Positions 1-14,757 of a stretch of 42,941 bases of DNA are shown piece after piece. Under the pieces are notes generated by a model, which saw only the letters and a program-made list of their open reading frames with translations, was not told where the DNA came from and did not search any database. Origin of the DNA: Planctomycetales bacterium (lineage in GTDB: Bacteria; Planctomycetota; Phycisphaerae; SM23-33); the NCBI GenBank assembly GCA_030592655.1, contig JAUVIQ010000003.1, positions 1-42,941 on the forward strand. The letters run 5' to 3'. A program made the position numbers and the translations under genes. How positions within the stretch are numbered: position 1 is the stretch's first letter; each line of letters opens with the position of its first letter.

Positions 1-114
1 GCCGCGAACTGTCTTGTTTTTTAGGAATCAGACATTTTCCCGCACGGGCGAGATGTTTTTGCTGCCGCTGAATCCCTTTGAGCAACAGCCCCGCGCGCAA
101 ACGTGGACGAAAAA

Positions 115-199
115 CGTAAAATTGGGGACACCATACTATTTTTGTCTTTCTGGGATAATCCCAGAAAGACAAAAATAGTATGGTGTCCCCAATTTTACG
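115..199. repeat. Perfect 85-nt palindrome upstream of the macroglobulin gene
   Basis: Both 42-nt arms are exactly complementary around a single central base at 157; pairing fails at 114/200. The outer arms carry the word GGGGACACCATACT. As RNA or cruciform this would be an exceptionally stable hairpin. I recall similar GGGGACACCATACT-type palindromes as REP/MITE-like sequences linked to Y1 (TnpA-REP) transposases in other bacteria, but no such transposase is in this window, so the assignment is inference. It ends 93 nt before the macroglobulin start. There is no T-run after the stem, so a terminator role is not favoured. Confidence 0.9.
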
Positions 200-292
200 A
201 GAACTTTTCGGTCCTTTCTGCGTCTATTATATGGAGGGAGTCGGCGGCCAGGGGCCGCTGGGTGAATATCCGCCTTATCCGAAAGGGAAAAA

Positions 293-6466
<6,174 letters not shown>

Positions 6467-6525
6467 CCGCGACCACGCCACCAGGGCCGCCTTTATTGTT
6501 GTAAAGAGAATATTGAATATTGAAT
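6467..6525. repeat. Left half of a nested intergenic palindrome (split by the IS)
   Basis: Immediately after the macroglobulin stop lies CCGCGACCACGCCACC (outer arm), then GAATATTGAATATTGAAT (inner arm). The matching arms are at 7854-8035 on the far side of the insertion sequence. The outer word also occurs at 33305-33340 and 42174-42221, and the inner word at 22634-22755. The last nine bases (6517-6525, ATATTGAAT) are the left copy of the IS target duplication. Confidence 0.85.
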
Positions 6526-7853
6526 CAGTACTGTCCGGTTAAAGATTTTAGAATTTCAGTTAAGACTATTACAAATAAAAGGATATAGCAAATTTTGATC
6601 GCAATCGACTTGAAATCCACCGTAAGTTTTGGCCATGCATCCTTTGTCTTGATGCGGAAAGGACGGGCCAATGTACACGGGGCGAATCGTATTCACCCAA
6701 CTGATGGACTTCATGCCCATCTGGGATTTCAGGCGTTGCGTCAAAAGGTATCGTGGCAACCATCGTGCGAGAACTTTTACCTGTCTCGATCAATTTCTCT
6801 GCATGGCCTTCGCTCAATTGACGTACCGCGAGAGCCTGAGAGACATCGAAACTTGTCTCCGCGCCATGCAGCCCAAACTCTACCATGCGGGAATCCGGGC
6901 AAAGGTATCGCGAAGCACGCTCGCCGACGCAAACGAAAAACGAGACTGGCGCATTTATGCCAACTTCGCGCAGGTTCTTATTCGCATTGCCAGAAGATTG
7001 TATGCCGGAGACGACTTCGGCGTGAACCTGGAGCAAACGGCGTATGCGTTCGATTCGACGACCATCGACCTGTGCCTGACGTTGTTCCCGTGGGCGCAAT
7101 TCCGAAAGCGAAAGAGCGCGGTCAAACTCCACACGCTTATCGACCTGCGAGGGAATATCCCTTGTTTTATCAGCATTACAAGCGGCAAAACGACCGACAA
7201 CATGATCCTGGACGAACTGGTCCTGGAGCCAGGTGCGTTCTACATCATGGACAGGGGATACATCGACTTCGCCCGGCTCCGCAGATTCGATACCAACGCA
7301 GCATATTTTGTGGTTCGCTCCAGGAGCAAACTGACTCATCGCCGACAATCTTCTCGACGCGTGGACAAATCGACCGGTTTGCGAAGCGACCAGACCATCG
7401 TCCTTACCGGCCCGTTGACATCGCAGAGGTATCCTGCTCGGCTTCGCCGAGTCAGTTACTTCGATGTTGGGATGGACAAGCGATTGGTTTTTCTGACGAA
7501 CAACTTCACGCTGCCGGCCCTGACCGTTGCGCAGCTCTACAAATGTCGCTGGCAGGTGGAGCTGTTTTTCAAATGGATCAAGCATTATCTTCGGATCAAG
7601 GCGTTCTATGGCACGTCGCTCAATGCCGTGAAGACACAAATTTGGATTGCGATCAGTGTTTATGTGCTGGTAGCCATCCTGAAGAAGGAGTTGCGAATTG
7701 ATCGTAGTTTGGGCGAAATCCTGCAAATTATCAGCATTACACTTTTTGAGAAAGTCCCTATAGGACAAGTACTTACGAGTTTTGATCTTCAAAACGGAAT
7801 ACATGGTTCTTGTAACCAATTGAAACTATTCAACTTATAACCGGACAGTACTG
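6526..7853 (+). mobile_element. Complete IS4-family insertion sequence, 1328 bp
   Basis: Terminal inverted repeats CAGTACTGTCCGGTTA are exact at 6526-6541 and 7838-7853 (as reverse complement). The flanks are a 9-bp direct repeat ATATTGAAT (6517-6525 and 7854-7862), as expected for IS4-type transposition (9-12 bp duplications). One intact transposase gene fills the element, and its stop codon TAA lies within the right inverted repeat. Because both ends, the duplication and the reading frame are intact, the insertion is likely recent. It landed inside an AT-rich palindrome between convergent genes and so breaks no gene. Confidence 0.95.
6671..7840 (+). CDS. IS4-family DDE transposase
   Basis: 389-residue transposase catalysing cut-and-paste movement of the surrounding element. 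The DDE triad is visible: Asp128 (AFDSTT), Asp194 (YIMDRGY) and Glu297. The last sits in the IS4 signature Y-(2)-R-(3)-E-(6)-K as Tyr290, Arg293, Glu297, Lys304. The N-terminal 120 residues resemble the DUF4372-type DNA-binding region usual in this group. The start at 6671 follows GGACGGGCC; it lies 146 bp inside the left end. Frame and catalytic residues are intact, so the enzyme is probably active. The 368-codon overlapping frame is a shadow. Confidence 0.95.
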   Translation: MYTGRIVFTQLMDFMPIWDFRRCVKRYRGNHRARTFTCLDQFLCMAFAQLTYRESLRDIETCLRAMQPKLYHAGIRAKVSRSTLADANEKRDWRIYANFAQVLIRIARRLYAGDDFGVNLEQTAYAFDSTTIDLCLTLFPWAQFRKRKSAVKLHTLIDLRGNIPCFISITSGKTTDNMILDELVLEPGAFYIMDRGYIDFARLRRFDTNAAYFVVRSRSKLTHRRQSSRRVDKSTGLRSDQTIVLTGPLTSQRYPARLRRVSYFDVGMDKRLVFLTNNFTLPALTVAQLYKCRWQVELFFKWIKHYLRIKAFYGTSLNAVKTQIWIAISVYVLVAILKKELRIDRSLGEILQIISITLFEKVPIGQVLTSFDLQNGIHGSCNQLKLFNL

Positions 7854-8035
7854 ATATTGAATAGAGAATGTTGAATTTCGAAGTAAAAAGAAAAAAAGAC
7901 TCTGAATCCACGTTTTGGGTGTTATTCATCTTCTTTTTCTTCTTTTTACTTCGAAATTCAAAATTCTTTGTTCAATATTCATTATTCAAAAAAAAGGCAG
8001 GCGGCGTGGTCGCGGTGTTTGGGCAACAGGCCCTG
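7854..8035. repeat. Right half of the nested palindrome split by the IS
   Basis: Rejoining this stretch to 6467-6525 without the IS gives an inverted repeat. The inner arms GAATATTGAATA...GAATGTTGAATTTCGAAGTAAAAAG pair with CTTTTTACTTCGAAATTC...TTGTTCAATATTC up to about 7990. The outer arms pair CCGCGACCACGCC (6467-) with GGCGTGGTCGCGG (8003-8015). The inner family is the same as at 22634-22755. The neighbouring genes converge here, so a bidirectional terminator role is possible for this copy, but the same families also occur at divergent sites. Confidence 0.85.
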
Positions 8036-8063
8036 ATTGGCGGTGGTATAACTCGGATAAAAT

Positions 8064-8966
8064 TCACGCCGGCGGGTACGCCATCGTCTTTCGGCGATCC
8101 TCGTATATCTGCCAGAAGAGAATCCACGGATCGAGCAGGATATCCTCCCCATCGTCCGTATCGGGCTCGCGGACCTTGAACATGAAGTGGCTGTGTTCGT
8201 AACTGCCGATGTGTATTCCTGCGCCCTCGGCATAGTGCGTGCCCGCGGGAAACGGCTGACCCTCAGGCACAAGCAGGCGGATGAGGTGGCTTACCTGGAT
8301 AGTCCAGACAGAACCGTCAGGCCAGCGATGGCGCCCACGCCAGCGATTGTTGTTGTCGCCCGCATTCAGGCTGTTGAACAGATGATGGTCGTCAATGTCG
8401 ATTGGCGACCAAATGGGCGTGCCGGCGGGGTGGTTGATGTCCAGGCCGCCGTGGGCTTCAGCCCCGAAGTAAGGACCCATCCAACAGTCTCCACCATCGT
8501 AACAGTCCTCGATGCGAAGCCGGTGTTCCGGCAACGGGCACCATGCGTGCAACAGTACCGGGCAGATACGGCGCTGCGCGTCCTGCAGTGCGAATCGGGC
8601 TTGTTTGTGGGGTTTGCATTCGCCGTGCACTTCGATCAGGTAATCGAACAGATCAGCCGAAGCGTCAAACCAAATCCGCATACCGAACAGTTCCCATGGC
8701 TGGTAGAAACTGCGCTGGTTTCCGACCCAGCGAGACAATTGTATCCGGTGGCCTTCGATTCGCAGTTGGCAATGGAAGCGGCATACTGTTCTGCCGCCGA
8801 ATTCGGGTACGCCCACCTGCTTCAGAGTCGTTTCGTGCAGCTCCGCCCAGGTCCTCTCCAACACGACGGATCGCTTACTACCATCGGACAGAGTGAACAC
8901 CAGTTCGTCACCGACGTCGAGTTCAACGGCAGTTAGAGTTTCACGAGCGGTCTTTTTGACGATCAT
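8064..8966 (-). CDS. M23-like (LytM fold) metallopeptidase domain protein
   Basis: 300 residues. The C-terminal half carries the M23 zinc pattern: His172-x3-Asp176 in AHGGLDINHPAGTP, followed by the HxH pair His258/His260 in YEHSHFMF. M23 enzymes cleave peptidoglycan cross-links or other Gly-rich peptides. The N-terminal about 140 residues are unassigned; residues 90-115 look beta-rich. Unlike usual M23 proteins there is no signal peptide or membrane segment, so the protein is either cytoplasmic, exported by another route or delivered as an effector; I cannot tell. Start chosen at the ATG with GGAGAG five bases upstream. It stands alone, converging on the IS region. Fold assignment fairly sure; activity inferred. 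Confidence 0.7.
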   Translation of the reverse strand: MIVKKTARETLTAVELDVGDELVFTLSDGSKRSVVLERTWAELHETTLKQVGVPEFGGRTVCRFHCQLRIEGHRIQLSRWVGNQRSFYQPWELFGMRIWFDASADLFDYLIEVHGECKPHKQARFALQDAQRRICPVLLHAWCPLPEHRLRIEDCYDGGDCWMGPYFGAEAHGGLDINHPAGTPIWSPIDIDDHHLFNSLNAGDNNNRWRGRHRWPDGSVWTIQVSHLIRLLVPEGQPFPAGTHYAEGAGIHIGSYEHSHFMFKVREPDTDDGEDILLDPWILFWQIYEDRRKTMAYPPA

Positions 8967-9210
8967 AGGTACTCTCCGAAATTACGAAGCATTGGCTCGG
9001 CAGGATACTGCAATAGCAGAATACTCGCAAGGATGACTCTCACAAGCAGTCGGTATTGTCGCAGGGGAAAACTTTCGATCCGTAGGACTATCGGGGAACG
9101 AATGGGAACCAAGCGGGATTACCCGCTATTTTTCTTCCACGATGTCCGGACCTTATTCGGTAAAATACACCGCTCAAACATTATTGCAAGCCGCTTAGTT
9201 ACCGAAATTC

Positions 9211-11064
9211 CTACAAACTCCTGGAAGCCTCCTTTGTGTTTCCATATGCGCCCATGTTCAAACGTCCGCCGTTCGGGGCCGGCTCTTTTGAGAAATCAAC
9301 CTTCGGGTCGCCCGCGTCGATGCAGGGACTGCTTGCAGAATCCTTTACCCATTTCTTTGCCTTTGGATCCCACCGACCGGCCTTGCTTTTCAGGTGGAAA
9401 TTGCCGTTTGCGGGATCGGCAAAGATCGGCCTAACCGATATGTCCCCTGCCCCCGGAGAAACGCTGTTATAATTGCCCTTGGCGTTGTTGAAGACGTTAT
9501 TGTAGTTGGAGGAACCTTTGTCGAAATCCAGCCCGTAACCCTTGTTGTTGGCAATTATGTTGTTCCGCACGTGAAAGGTATAGACTGCCGTCCACTTCTT
9601 GGCTCGCTCAATGGCGATTCCGCCTTTGCCGCAATTGTAGATCACGTTATTGATTATCGTGGCGTCGCCGCGGCGCCATTCTGTCATTCCATATCCATAC
9701 TCAGTGCCGTAAATACCGTAGCCGGGACAATTATAAACAACATTGTTTCTGATCCGGACATTTTTCCAATGCTTCTGCTGCCTGAGGCCGATGCCGTTGA
9801 TCTTTGCCCCCGTTACGATATTGTTTTCTATACGAACGTTGCATGAGCCGCATCCGCGCATCCATATTCCCGACTGGGAGCCTTTGCAGATATTATTGAA
9901 AACATGAGCGCCACTCGACTCGATCTGTATGTTTCCATTCACGCCGGTGTTATCCAGATAGTTGTGGTGGATAGAAACGTTGTTATTTCCTGCTTCGAAG
10001 ATCAGTCCCCAGGACGAACGGTAGCGACCGGTCAGTGTGTTGTAAGCGGCCACCGCGTTCCTGGCGCAAATGGACGTTATACGGGAGTGTTGAATGGTAT
10101 TACCTATTATTCTCATTCCTTCACTCCTGGTCATATATGACCTGGCGCGACTATCCCGGATACCGTTTGTAGTAATAAAATGGCCGGCGAAAGAGAGATC
10201 CTTAAGACCTTCAATTGTCAGGTTGTTCACCTGGCAGGGGTGGAACAGGTTGCCGCGATGTTTCGTGTAGGTGCTGGTGATCTTGAATCCTTTGAAGGTT
10301 ATGTTTTCAAGAGGGGGATGCCCTTCCCACTTCTCGTTCATACTGAACAGGGCAGGAGCACTGAAGTATCTCTGCCCCTTCGGTATCAGGTCGGTGAACT
10401 CGGTTGAATCCAGAAGTCTTATCTCGGAGTCATGCGTGCCCCATAATGTAACGTTGCTCTTGTTGATAAATATCGCTTTTTTGACCTCATGCACGCCCGT
10501 GGCGAGTTCGACAATTCCGCCTTCAGAAGGGACCGCGTCTATCGCCTTCTGAATTGATTCGCCGGGTTTGACCTTTTTGACGAAGGTCGAGACGATCCAT
10601 TCCTTTCGGCATTGCGGCGGATAGTAGCCGTCCTTTATCGTTTCGGGAATTTCTCTGCGATCCTTGTCTGTAATCCATTTTTTCGCCTTCCTGTCCCATC
10701 GGCCCCAGGGAAACTTCCTGAAATCTTCAACCAGTCCGGCGACGTACCGCTCCTGAGACTTATTGGTCGATATGACCTGTATTTTCCACAGCCCCTTCTT
10801 GCCGGGAACGGTCCAGGTGAATGAGGCGCCTCCAGCCTGCGGTTTGGCTTCTCTATTCACCTGCCAGAGGTATTTGGCCGCACCTTCAGCCTTGACGCTG
10901 AAAGTAATCTTTTCTCCCGGCTTGACCTGAAATGCGGTCCCGGAGTCGCCGGTTTTGCTGTTGGACCAGGAGATGATTTTAGGTGGTTCTGCGCCTTTGG
11001 CTAAAGAATTCAAAGACACACAGCAGATCATCGCCATACTTGTCATCATCATTTTTCCAGACAT
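9211..11064 (-). CDS. Secreted right-handed beta-helix protein with N-terminal Ig/PKD-like domain
   Basis: 617 residues from the ATG at 11064, chosen over the ORF's upstream start because it begins a signal peptide (hydrophobic MMMTSMAMICCVSLNSL) and has AGGAACCAGGAA in front. After the signal peptide an Ig/PKD-like module (about 25-110; PGEKITFSVKAEGAAKYLW) precedes a region ending in EWIVSTF. A pectate-lyase-like beta-helix starts at about 163 (PGESIQKAID) and carries many NNV/NNI turns. The C-terminal SPCIDAGDP...GAYGN segment is typical of planctomycete surface beta-helix proteins. Likely role: binding or modifying polysaccharide outside the cell (inference). It is the last gene of a five-gene minus-strand set and a paralogue of the gene at 18221. 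No catalytic residues can be assigned. Confidence 0.85.
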   Translation of the reverse strand: MSGKMMMTSMAMICCVSLNSLAKGAEPPKIISWSNSKTGDSGTAFQVKPGEKITFSVKAEGAAKYLWQVNREAKPQAGGASFTWTVPGKKGLWKIQVISTNKSQERYVAGLVEDFRKFPWGRWDRKAKKWITDKDRREIPETIKDGYYPPQCRKEWIVSTFVKKVKPGESIQKAIDAVPSEGGIVELATGVHEVKKAIFINKSNVTLWGTHDSEIRLLDSTEFTDLIPKGQRYFSAPALFSMNEKWEGHPPLENITFKGFKITSTYTKHRGNLFHPCQVNNLTIEGLKDLSFAGHFITTNGIRDSRARSYMTRSEGMRIIGNTIQHSRITSICARNAVAAYNTLTGRYRSSWGLIFEAGNNNVSIHHNYLDNTGVNGNIQIESSGAHVFNNICKGSQSGIWMRGCGSCNVRIENNIVTGAKINGIGLRQQKHWKNVRIRNNVVYNCPGYGIYGTEYGYGMTEWRRGDATIINNVIYNCGKGGIAIERAKKWTAVYTFHVRNNIIANNKGYGLDFDKGSSNYNNVFNNAKGNYNSVSPGAGDISVRPIFADPANGNFHLKSKAGRWDPKAKKWVKDSASSPCIDAGDPKVDFSKEPAPNGGRLNMGAYGNTKEASRSL

Positions 11065-11137
11065 TTCCTGGTTCCTCTTACTTGATTTCCTGCTTATCTG
11101 TTTATCCTGACGACCCATACCATATTCCCATAAGCGT

Positions 11138-14100
11138 TTATTTGCCGAACGCGTACAGATACCCATCCGCCGAGCCGATATAGACAGTTCCGTCTGCACC
11201 AATGGCCGGTGATGATACCACCGAACCGCCCGTCAGGTATTTCCAGAGCAGTTTACCCTTCGGGCTGAGGCAATAGACATAGTAGTCGTGCGAACCGAAG
11301 TATATCTTTCCTTCAGCGTCAATCGCAGCGGAAGAATGGATACAATCGCCGGCCTTGAATTTCCACTTCTCTTTGCCGTCTTTGTCCAAAGCGTAAAAAT
11401 AACCGTCACGCGAGCCGAAATAAACTGTTCCATCCTTCCCAATGGCGGGTGAAGAAGCTACCTCATCTCCGACCTGGAAAGACCATTTCAAGTTCCCGTC
11501 AAAACCGATGGCGAACATGTGTCCGGTTATTCCCTTACTTACAGCGGGATGCCCGCCCTGCTGGCAGCCTATATAGACGGTCTTGTCCTGAACCGATATG
11601 GCTGGGGAAGATAAAGTCCTGCCCTTGGCTTTACAGGTCCACTTTACCGTCCCGTCGGGCTTGATGGCGTGGAGTCCGCTGAAGTTTCCGCTGCCGCCGA
11701 CATAGATAGTCCCGTCGGGAGCAATTGCCGGCGAAGAGACGTGAGCGCCATGCCAGAGCCAGCGGAGTCCCACCTTGATTGGGCACTGCCATTTCACCTT
11801 CCCGTCCGGTAACATCGCGTACATGCGATACTCCGAGCCGCCTTTGCCTTCTTTAGTTTGGCGGCAGGTCGAAACGAAGTAAGTCGTATTATCAGGACCC
11901 GGAATGGTATAACACTGGTTCATGCCGTACGACGGGTACCCGTATTCCCACTTCTGTTTTCCCTCCGGGCTGACGGCCAGAAGGGTTCTGCGCCTGCTTC
12001 TATAAACCACTCCGGCATAGATTGTCCCGTCAAGGCCGACGGACGGGGCAAGCGCATTTTTGTAGAACCATTTACGGGTGCCGTCGGGGTTTATCGCGTG
12101 GATGCCGCTGTCCGGCACACTGGGGGTGATATAGATTGTTCCATCCGGTCCAATCACCGGAGAATATCCTATTATCTGACCACCGGTCTTGTACCGCCAG
12201 AGCACGTGGGGCTTCGAAGGTCCGACGTAGGGGCTTCTGCCTGTATGGGCATAGTCGGGACCGCGAAAACAAGGCCAGGGGCTTTTGTCGGTCTTGACCG
12301 GCGGACGAGCCTTCCTTCCCGGCTCGGCGGGTATGGCAACATGATCTACCGTTACCTTGATTGTCCGGGTCGGTTTGTCGGGGTCTTTGCGATACCAGTC
12401 CGGCCCGGGGTTTATCCCCTTGACCTCGCCATAGCGACCATCGGGTACAGCCACCTGCACTTTGTAGGTGAAATCCTGCCGACCATTCTCGTCCTGAACG
12501 AAATCGGTCAGCACAAGGGTATTGGCCTTGTCGTCGGGCAGGGCCGAGTGGCCGTTGCCGGCCACCGCCAGGTGCGTTCGCATATCGTTAACGTCAAGCC
12601 AGTTCTTGATCCATCCGTTATGAGTAACCATCTCGGATACCCAGTAGCGCTTTTCGAGAAGGTTCTCTGCCGGACGTCTCACATTGTCCACTTCATTGAC
12701 CACCCGCATCCTGCATCCGGACACCGGCTTACCTGCCTTATCGACGACGAGGACGTCCAGGTAATACTTGGGAATGACCCACGCTTTACCGCTTTGGACT
12801 TTCAGTTCCTTGAACTTGCAGTTAACCAGACTGACCGTGCAGCCCAACTGCTCGGACTCGTAGGGATAGATAATCCGCCAGTCCCTGAAGCGGTAGCCTC
12901 GCCTGGCTACGATATTGTCAAGACGGCAGTTCGAGATGGTTACCTTATGCAAATCGTCGCCGCCGATGAAGGTCATGTCTATCGGCTTGTCTTTACCGCC
13001 AATGGTGCAGTCTTCTATTCTGAAATCGACCAGTTCCTTACGGTTGTAGAACCACATGCCTTTTTTGCCTTTTCCCTGCTTTCTTTTCTTGTTGTTGTAG
13101 TAACCGCGTGCGCATTTCCAGTAGTTTCCGGCATCGACTTCCACCATATTCACAAATTTGCACCGTTTCAGGACCAGTTCGCCCGGAGTGTCGGGAAAGA
13201 AGTTCCCGCAATTGGATATGGTTGAATCGGTGGCCAGGAACCTGCCTGAGAACGTGTATGCCTCATATCCGCTCCAGTCCTTGTACATTTCCCACCTGGA
13301 CGCGGACGTAAAGGCCCAGAGATAATAAAACTCGTTGTCCGAAGTGATTGTGGCCTTGTTCAGGCGAATAATCGAGCCGTTCTTGACTCGAATCTGGTGC
13401 TCGCCGTCCTTGTTGCAGTGCATCTTAAGTGTTTCGCCGTCGATGATGAGTTCAGACGCCGGATCGACGACAAGGTCGGTATAGCATGTGGCTGTCCTGG
13501 TGGCCTGGTCATAGCGAAAGACTTTCGGGTCGCCTATGGCTTCGGCGATATCCTTCAAGGTAGCGCCGTGTCCGGTTATGACAATGCCCGTCCTTTTCAC
13601 CTCATGGTCGGGCTTGTTCTTCTCCCCGTCGCCCCAATCATCCCTGTACTGGCCGAGGCGTATTGTCTTTTTCGGCCAGACGGGATAGTCATAAACCTGG
13701 ATACCGTCGAGCAATGGCCCGTAGAGTTGCAGGGAACTGATTTCCTTCAGCGTGTTTTCGTTGGCCACGCTGTCGAACCAGAATTCCACGCCGTTCCAGA
13801 TATAGAACCATCCTTCCTTTGTGCGGATTATCCTTATCTGGCGCCACTTGTCGGTGCGCTCGTTCATATTGGCGCAGCATTCTCCCATTGACCGACATCC
13901 AAAACAGTGCTGCCCGACAGGGCCGTACTTCGAAGGTATTTCCCGAAAGTCAAACCCTTCGTCATTGGCCGTCTTGTGGTAAATGTAATGGGGCTCGCCG
14001 TGCGAGATACGCCAGCCGAACCACCCCCTCTTCCTCCTGCCTTCGGCTTTGGGTCTTAACTTGCGCTGGAATATCCAGGTGCCGTAGGCGTTCTTGGAAG

Positions 14101-14641
14101 GTATTGTAATTCGGCCTACGCCTCGGCTGTAGGCATGGGCTGTACAGTCGGGATGCTCTATCTTCTTTTGCTTCGCATCCTTCTTGTAGTCCCACTTTGG
14201 CAACGGCCTGTCCCAGGGGTCTTTCTGCGACCTGTCGGGATAGAAATAGTCGAAGATGACGGGGGCTTCGGATTTAGCAAGCGTCGAGACGACCCATTCC
14301 TGGTGCGCCTTGCCGTCTTTATTGGAAACCTCCAGGTGAATTTCCCAGATGCCCTTCTCTTGGGGCACAGTCCAGCCGAAGGTGTCGGTCTTTGCATCCT
14401 GGACTATCTTGTCAACCCGCCATTCGTATCCCTGCGAACCTTCAGCCTTTACCTTAAAAACGATCTTGTCGCCCGGTTTTGCCAGGTACATTACGTCCCT
14501 GGCGTTATCTTTATTTCGGGGTTTGCCTCCCTCGGAAGAGAATTCTTTTATCACCGGAGGGGCTGCGTGAACGAGACTGCCCGTAATCAACCACGTCAAT
14601 GTAACCAAGCATGACAGCGTTACTAATCTAACCTTTTTCAT
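11138..14641 (-). CDS. Secreted composite protein: Ig-like, lectin-like, beta-helix and 8-bladed PQQ-type propeller
   Basis: 1167 residues. Signal peptide 1-27 (ends LVHAA). Domains in order: Ig/PKD-like about 30-125 (same module as the adjacent beta-helix proteins); a concanavalin/LamG-like segment about 130-345 (WRQIRIIRTKEGWFYIWNG); a beta-helix-like stretch about 350-610; a carboxypeptidase-regulatory-like beta-sandwich about 630-770; and a propeller from about 790 to the end. The propeller has eight recognisable SSPAIGxDGTVYxG blade motifs. Such propellers bind PQQ or serve as interaction scaffolds; no enzyme residues can be named. The start follows CAAGGAGAAAAAAGA. It is a tandem paralogue of 14758-18201, with near-identical DNA over the signal-peptide and Ig region. 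Confidence 0.85.
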   Translation of the reverse strand: MKKVRLVTLSCLVTLTWLITGSLVHAAPPVIKEFSSEGGKPRNKDNARDVMYLAKPGDKIVFKVKAEGSQGYEWRVDKIVQDAKTDTFGWTVPQEKGIWEIHLEVSNKDGKAHQEWVVSTLAKSEAPVIFDYFYPDRSQKDPWDRPLPKWDYKKDAKQKKIEHPDCTAHAYSRGVGRITIPSKNAYGTWIFQRKLRPKAEGRRKRGWFGWRISHGEPHYIYHKTANDEGFDFREIPSKYGPVGQHCFGCRSMGECCANMNERTDKWRQIRIIRTKEGWFYIWNGVEFWFDSVANENTLKEISSLQLYGPLLDGIQVYDYPVWPKKTIRLGQYRDDWGDGEKNKPDHEVKRTGIVITGHGATLKDIAEAIGDPKVFRYDQATRTATCYTDLVVDPASELIIDGETLKMHCNKDGEHQIRVKNGSIIRLNKATITSDNEFYYLWAFTSASRWEMYKDWSGYEAYTFSGRFLATDSTISNCGNFFPDTPGELVLKRCKFVNMVEVDAGNYWKCARGYYNNKKRKQGKGKKGMWFYNRKELVDFRIEDCTIGGKDKPIDMTFIGGDDLHKVTISNCRLDNIVARRGYRFRDWRIIYPYESEQLGCTVSLVNCKFKELKVQSGKAWVIPKYYLDVLVVDKAGKPVSGCRMRVVNEVDNVRRPAENLLEKRYWVSEMVTHNGWIKNWLDVNDMRTHLAVAGNGHSALPDDKANTLVLTDFVQDENGRQDFTYKVQVAVPDGRYGEVKGINPGPDWYRKDPDKPTRTIKVTVDHVAIPAEPGRKARPPVKTDKSPWPCFRGPDYAHTGRSPYVGPSKPHVLWRYKTGGQIIGYSPVIGPDGTIYITPSVPDSGIHAINPDGTRKWFYKNALAPSVGLDGTIYAGVVYRSRRRTLLAVSPEGKQKWEYGYPSYGMNQCYTIPGPDNTTYFVSTCRQTKEGKGGSEYRMYAMLPDGKVKWQCPIKVGLRWLWHGAHVSSPAIAPDGTIYVGGSGNFSGLHAIKPDGTVKWTCKAKGRTLSSPAISVQDKTVYIGCQQGGHPAVSKGITGHMFAIGFDGNLKWSFQVGDEVASSPAIGKDGTVYFGSRDGYFYALDKDGKEKWKFKAGDCIHSSAAIDAEGKIYFGSHDYYVYCLSPKGKLLWKYLTGGSVVSSPAIGADGTVYIGSADGYLYAFGK

Positions 14642-14693
14642 TCTTTTTTCTCCTTGTAAGTTTTTTGAAGTAAAAAGTATTTTTTCTCAATTA

Positions 14694-14757
14694 CCTGTAA
14701 CTCATTCTGACCGCCGAGGTTTCGATTTTGATGCCGACTCCGTATTTCCATAAGCAC
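14694..14757 (-). pseudogene. Vestige of a beta-helix gene 3' end
   Basis: This intergenic stretch matches 18213-18276 (the true 3' end of the beta-helix gene at 18221) at about 60 of 64 positions. On the minus strand it still encodes GAYGNTESASKSKPRRSE followed by TGA, identical to the C-terminus of that protein. It begins over the stop codon of the composite gene at 14758, in another frame. The duplication that made the two composite genes therefore also carried the tail of a neighbouring beta-helix gene. A fainter trace (ACGCTTATGGGAATA, minus strand) follows the other composite gene at about 11124-11138. Confidence 0.85.

Noticed and set aside
6595-7701. 368-codon frame overlapping the transposase
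   Set aside because: Different frame of the transposase gene; it lacks the DDE residues.
8187-8936. 249-codon plus-strand frame opposite the M23-like gene
   Set aside because: The minus strand has the zinc motifs and a ribosome site; this frame has neither.
9111-9126. AGCGGGATTACCCGCT plus ATTTTT as a terminator
   Set aside because: Plus orientation, but no plus-strand gene ends upstream; more likely a dispersed repeat related to 30930-30944.
9033-9434. 133-codon plus-strand frame between M23-like and beta-helix genes
   Set aside because: Overlaps the beta-helix gene antisense, with no ribosome site and no recognisable protein.
11858-13225. 455-codon plus-strand frame opposite the composite protein
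   Set aside because: Shadow frame; the minus-strand propeller motifs are clear.
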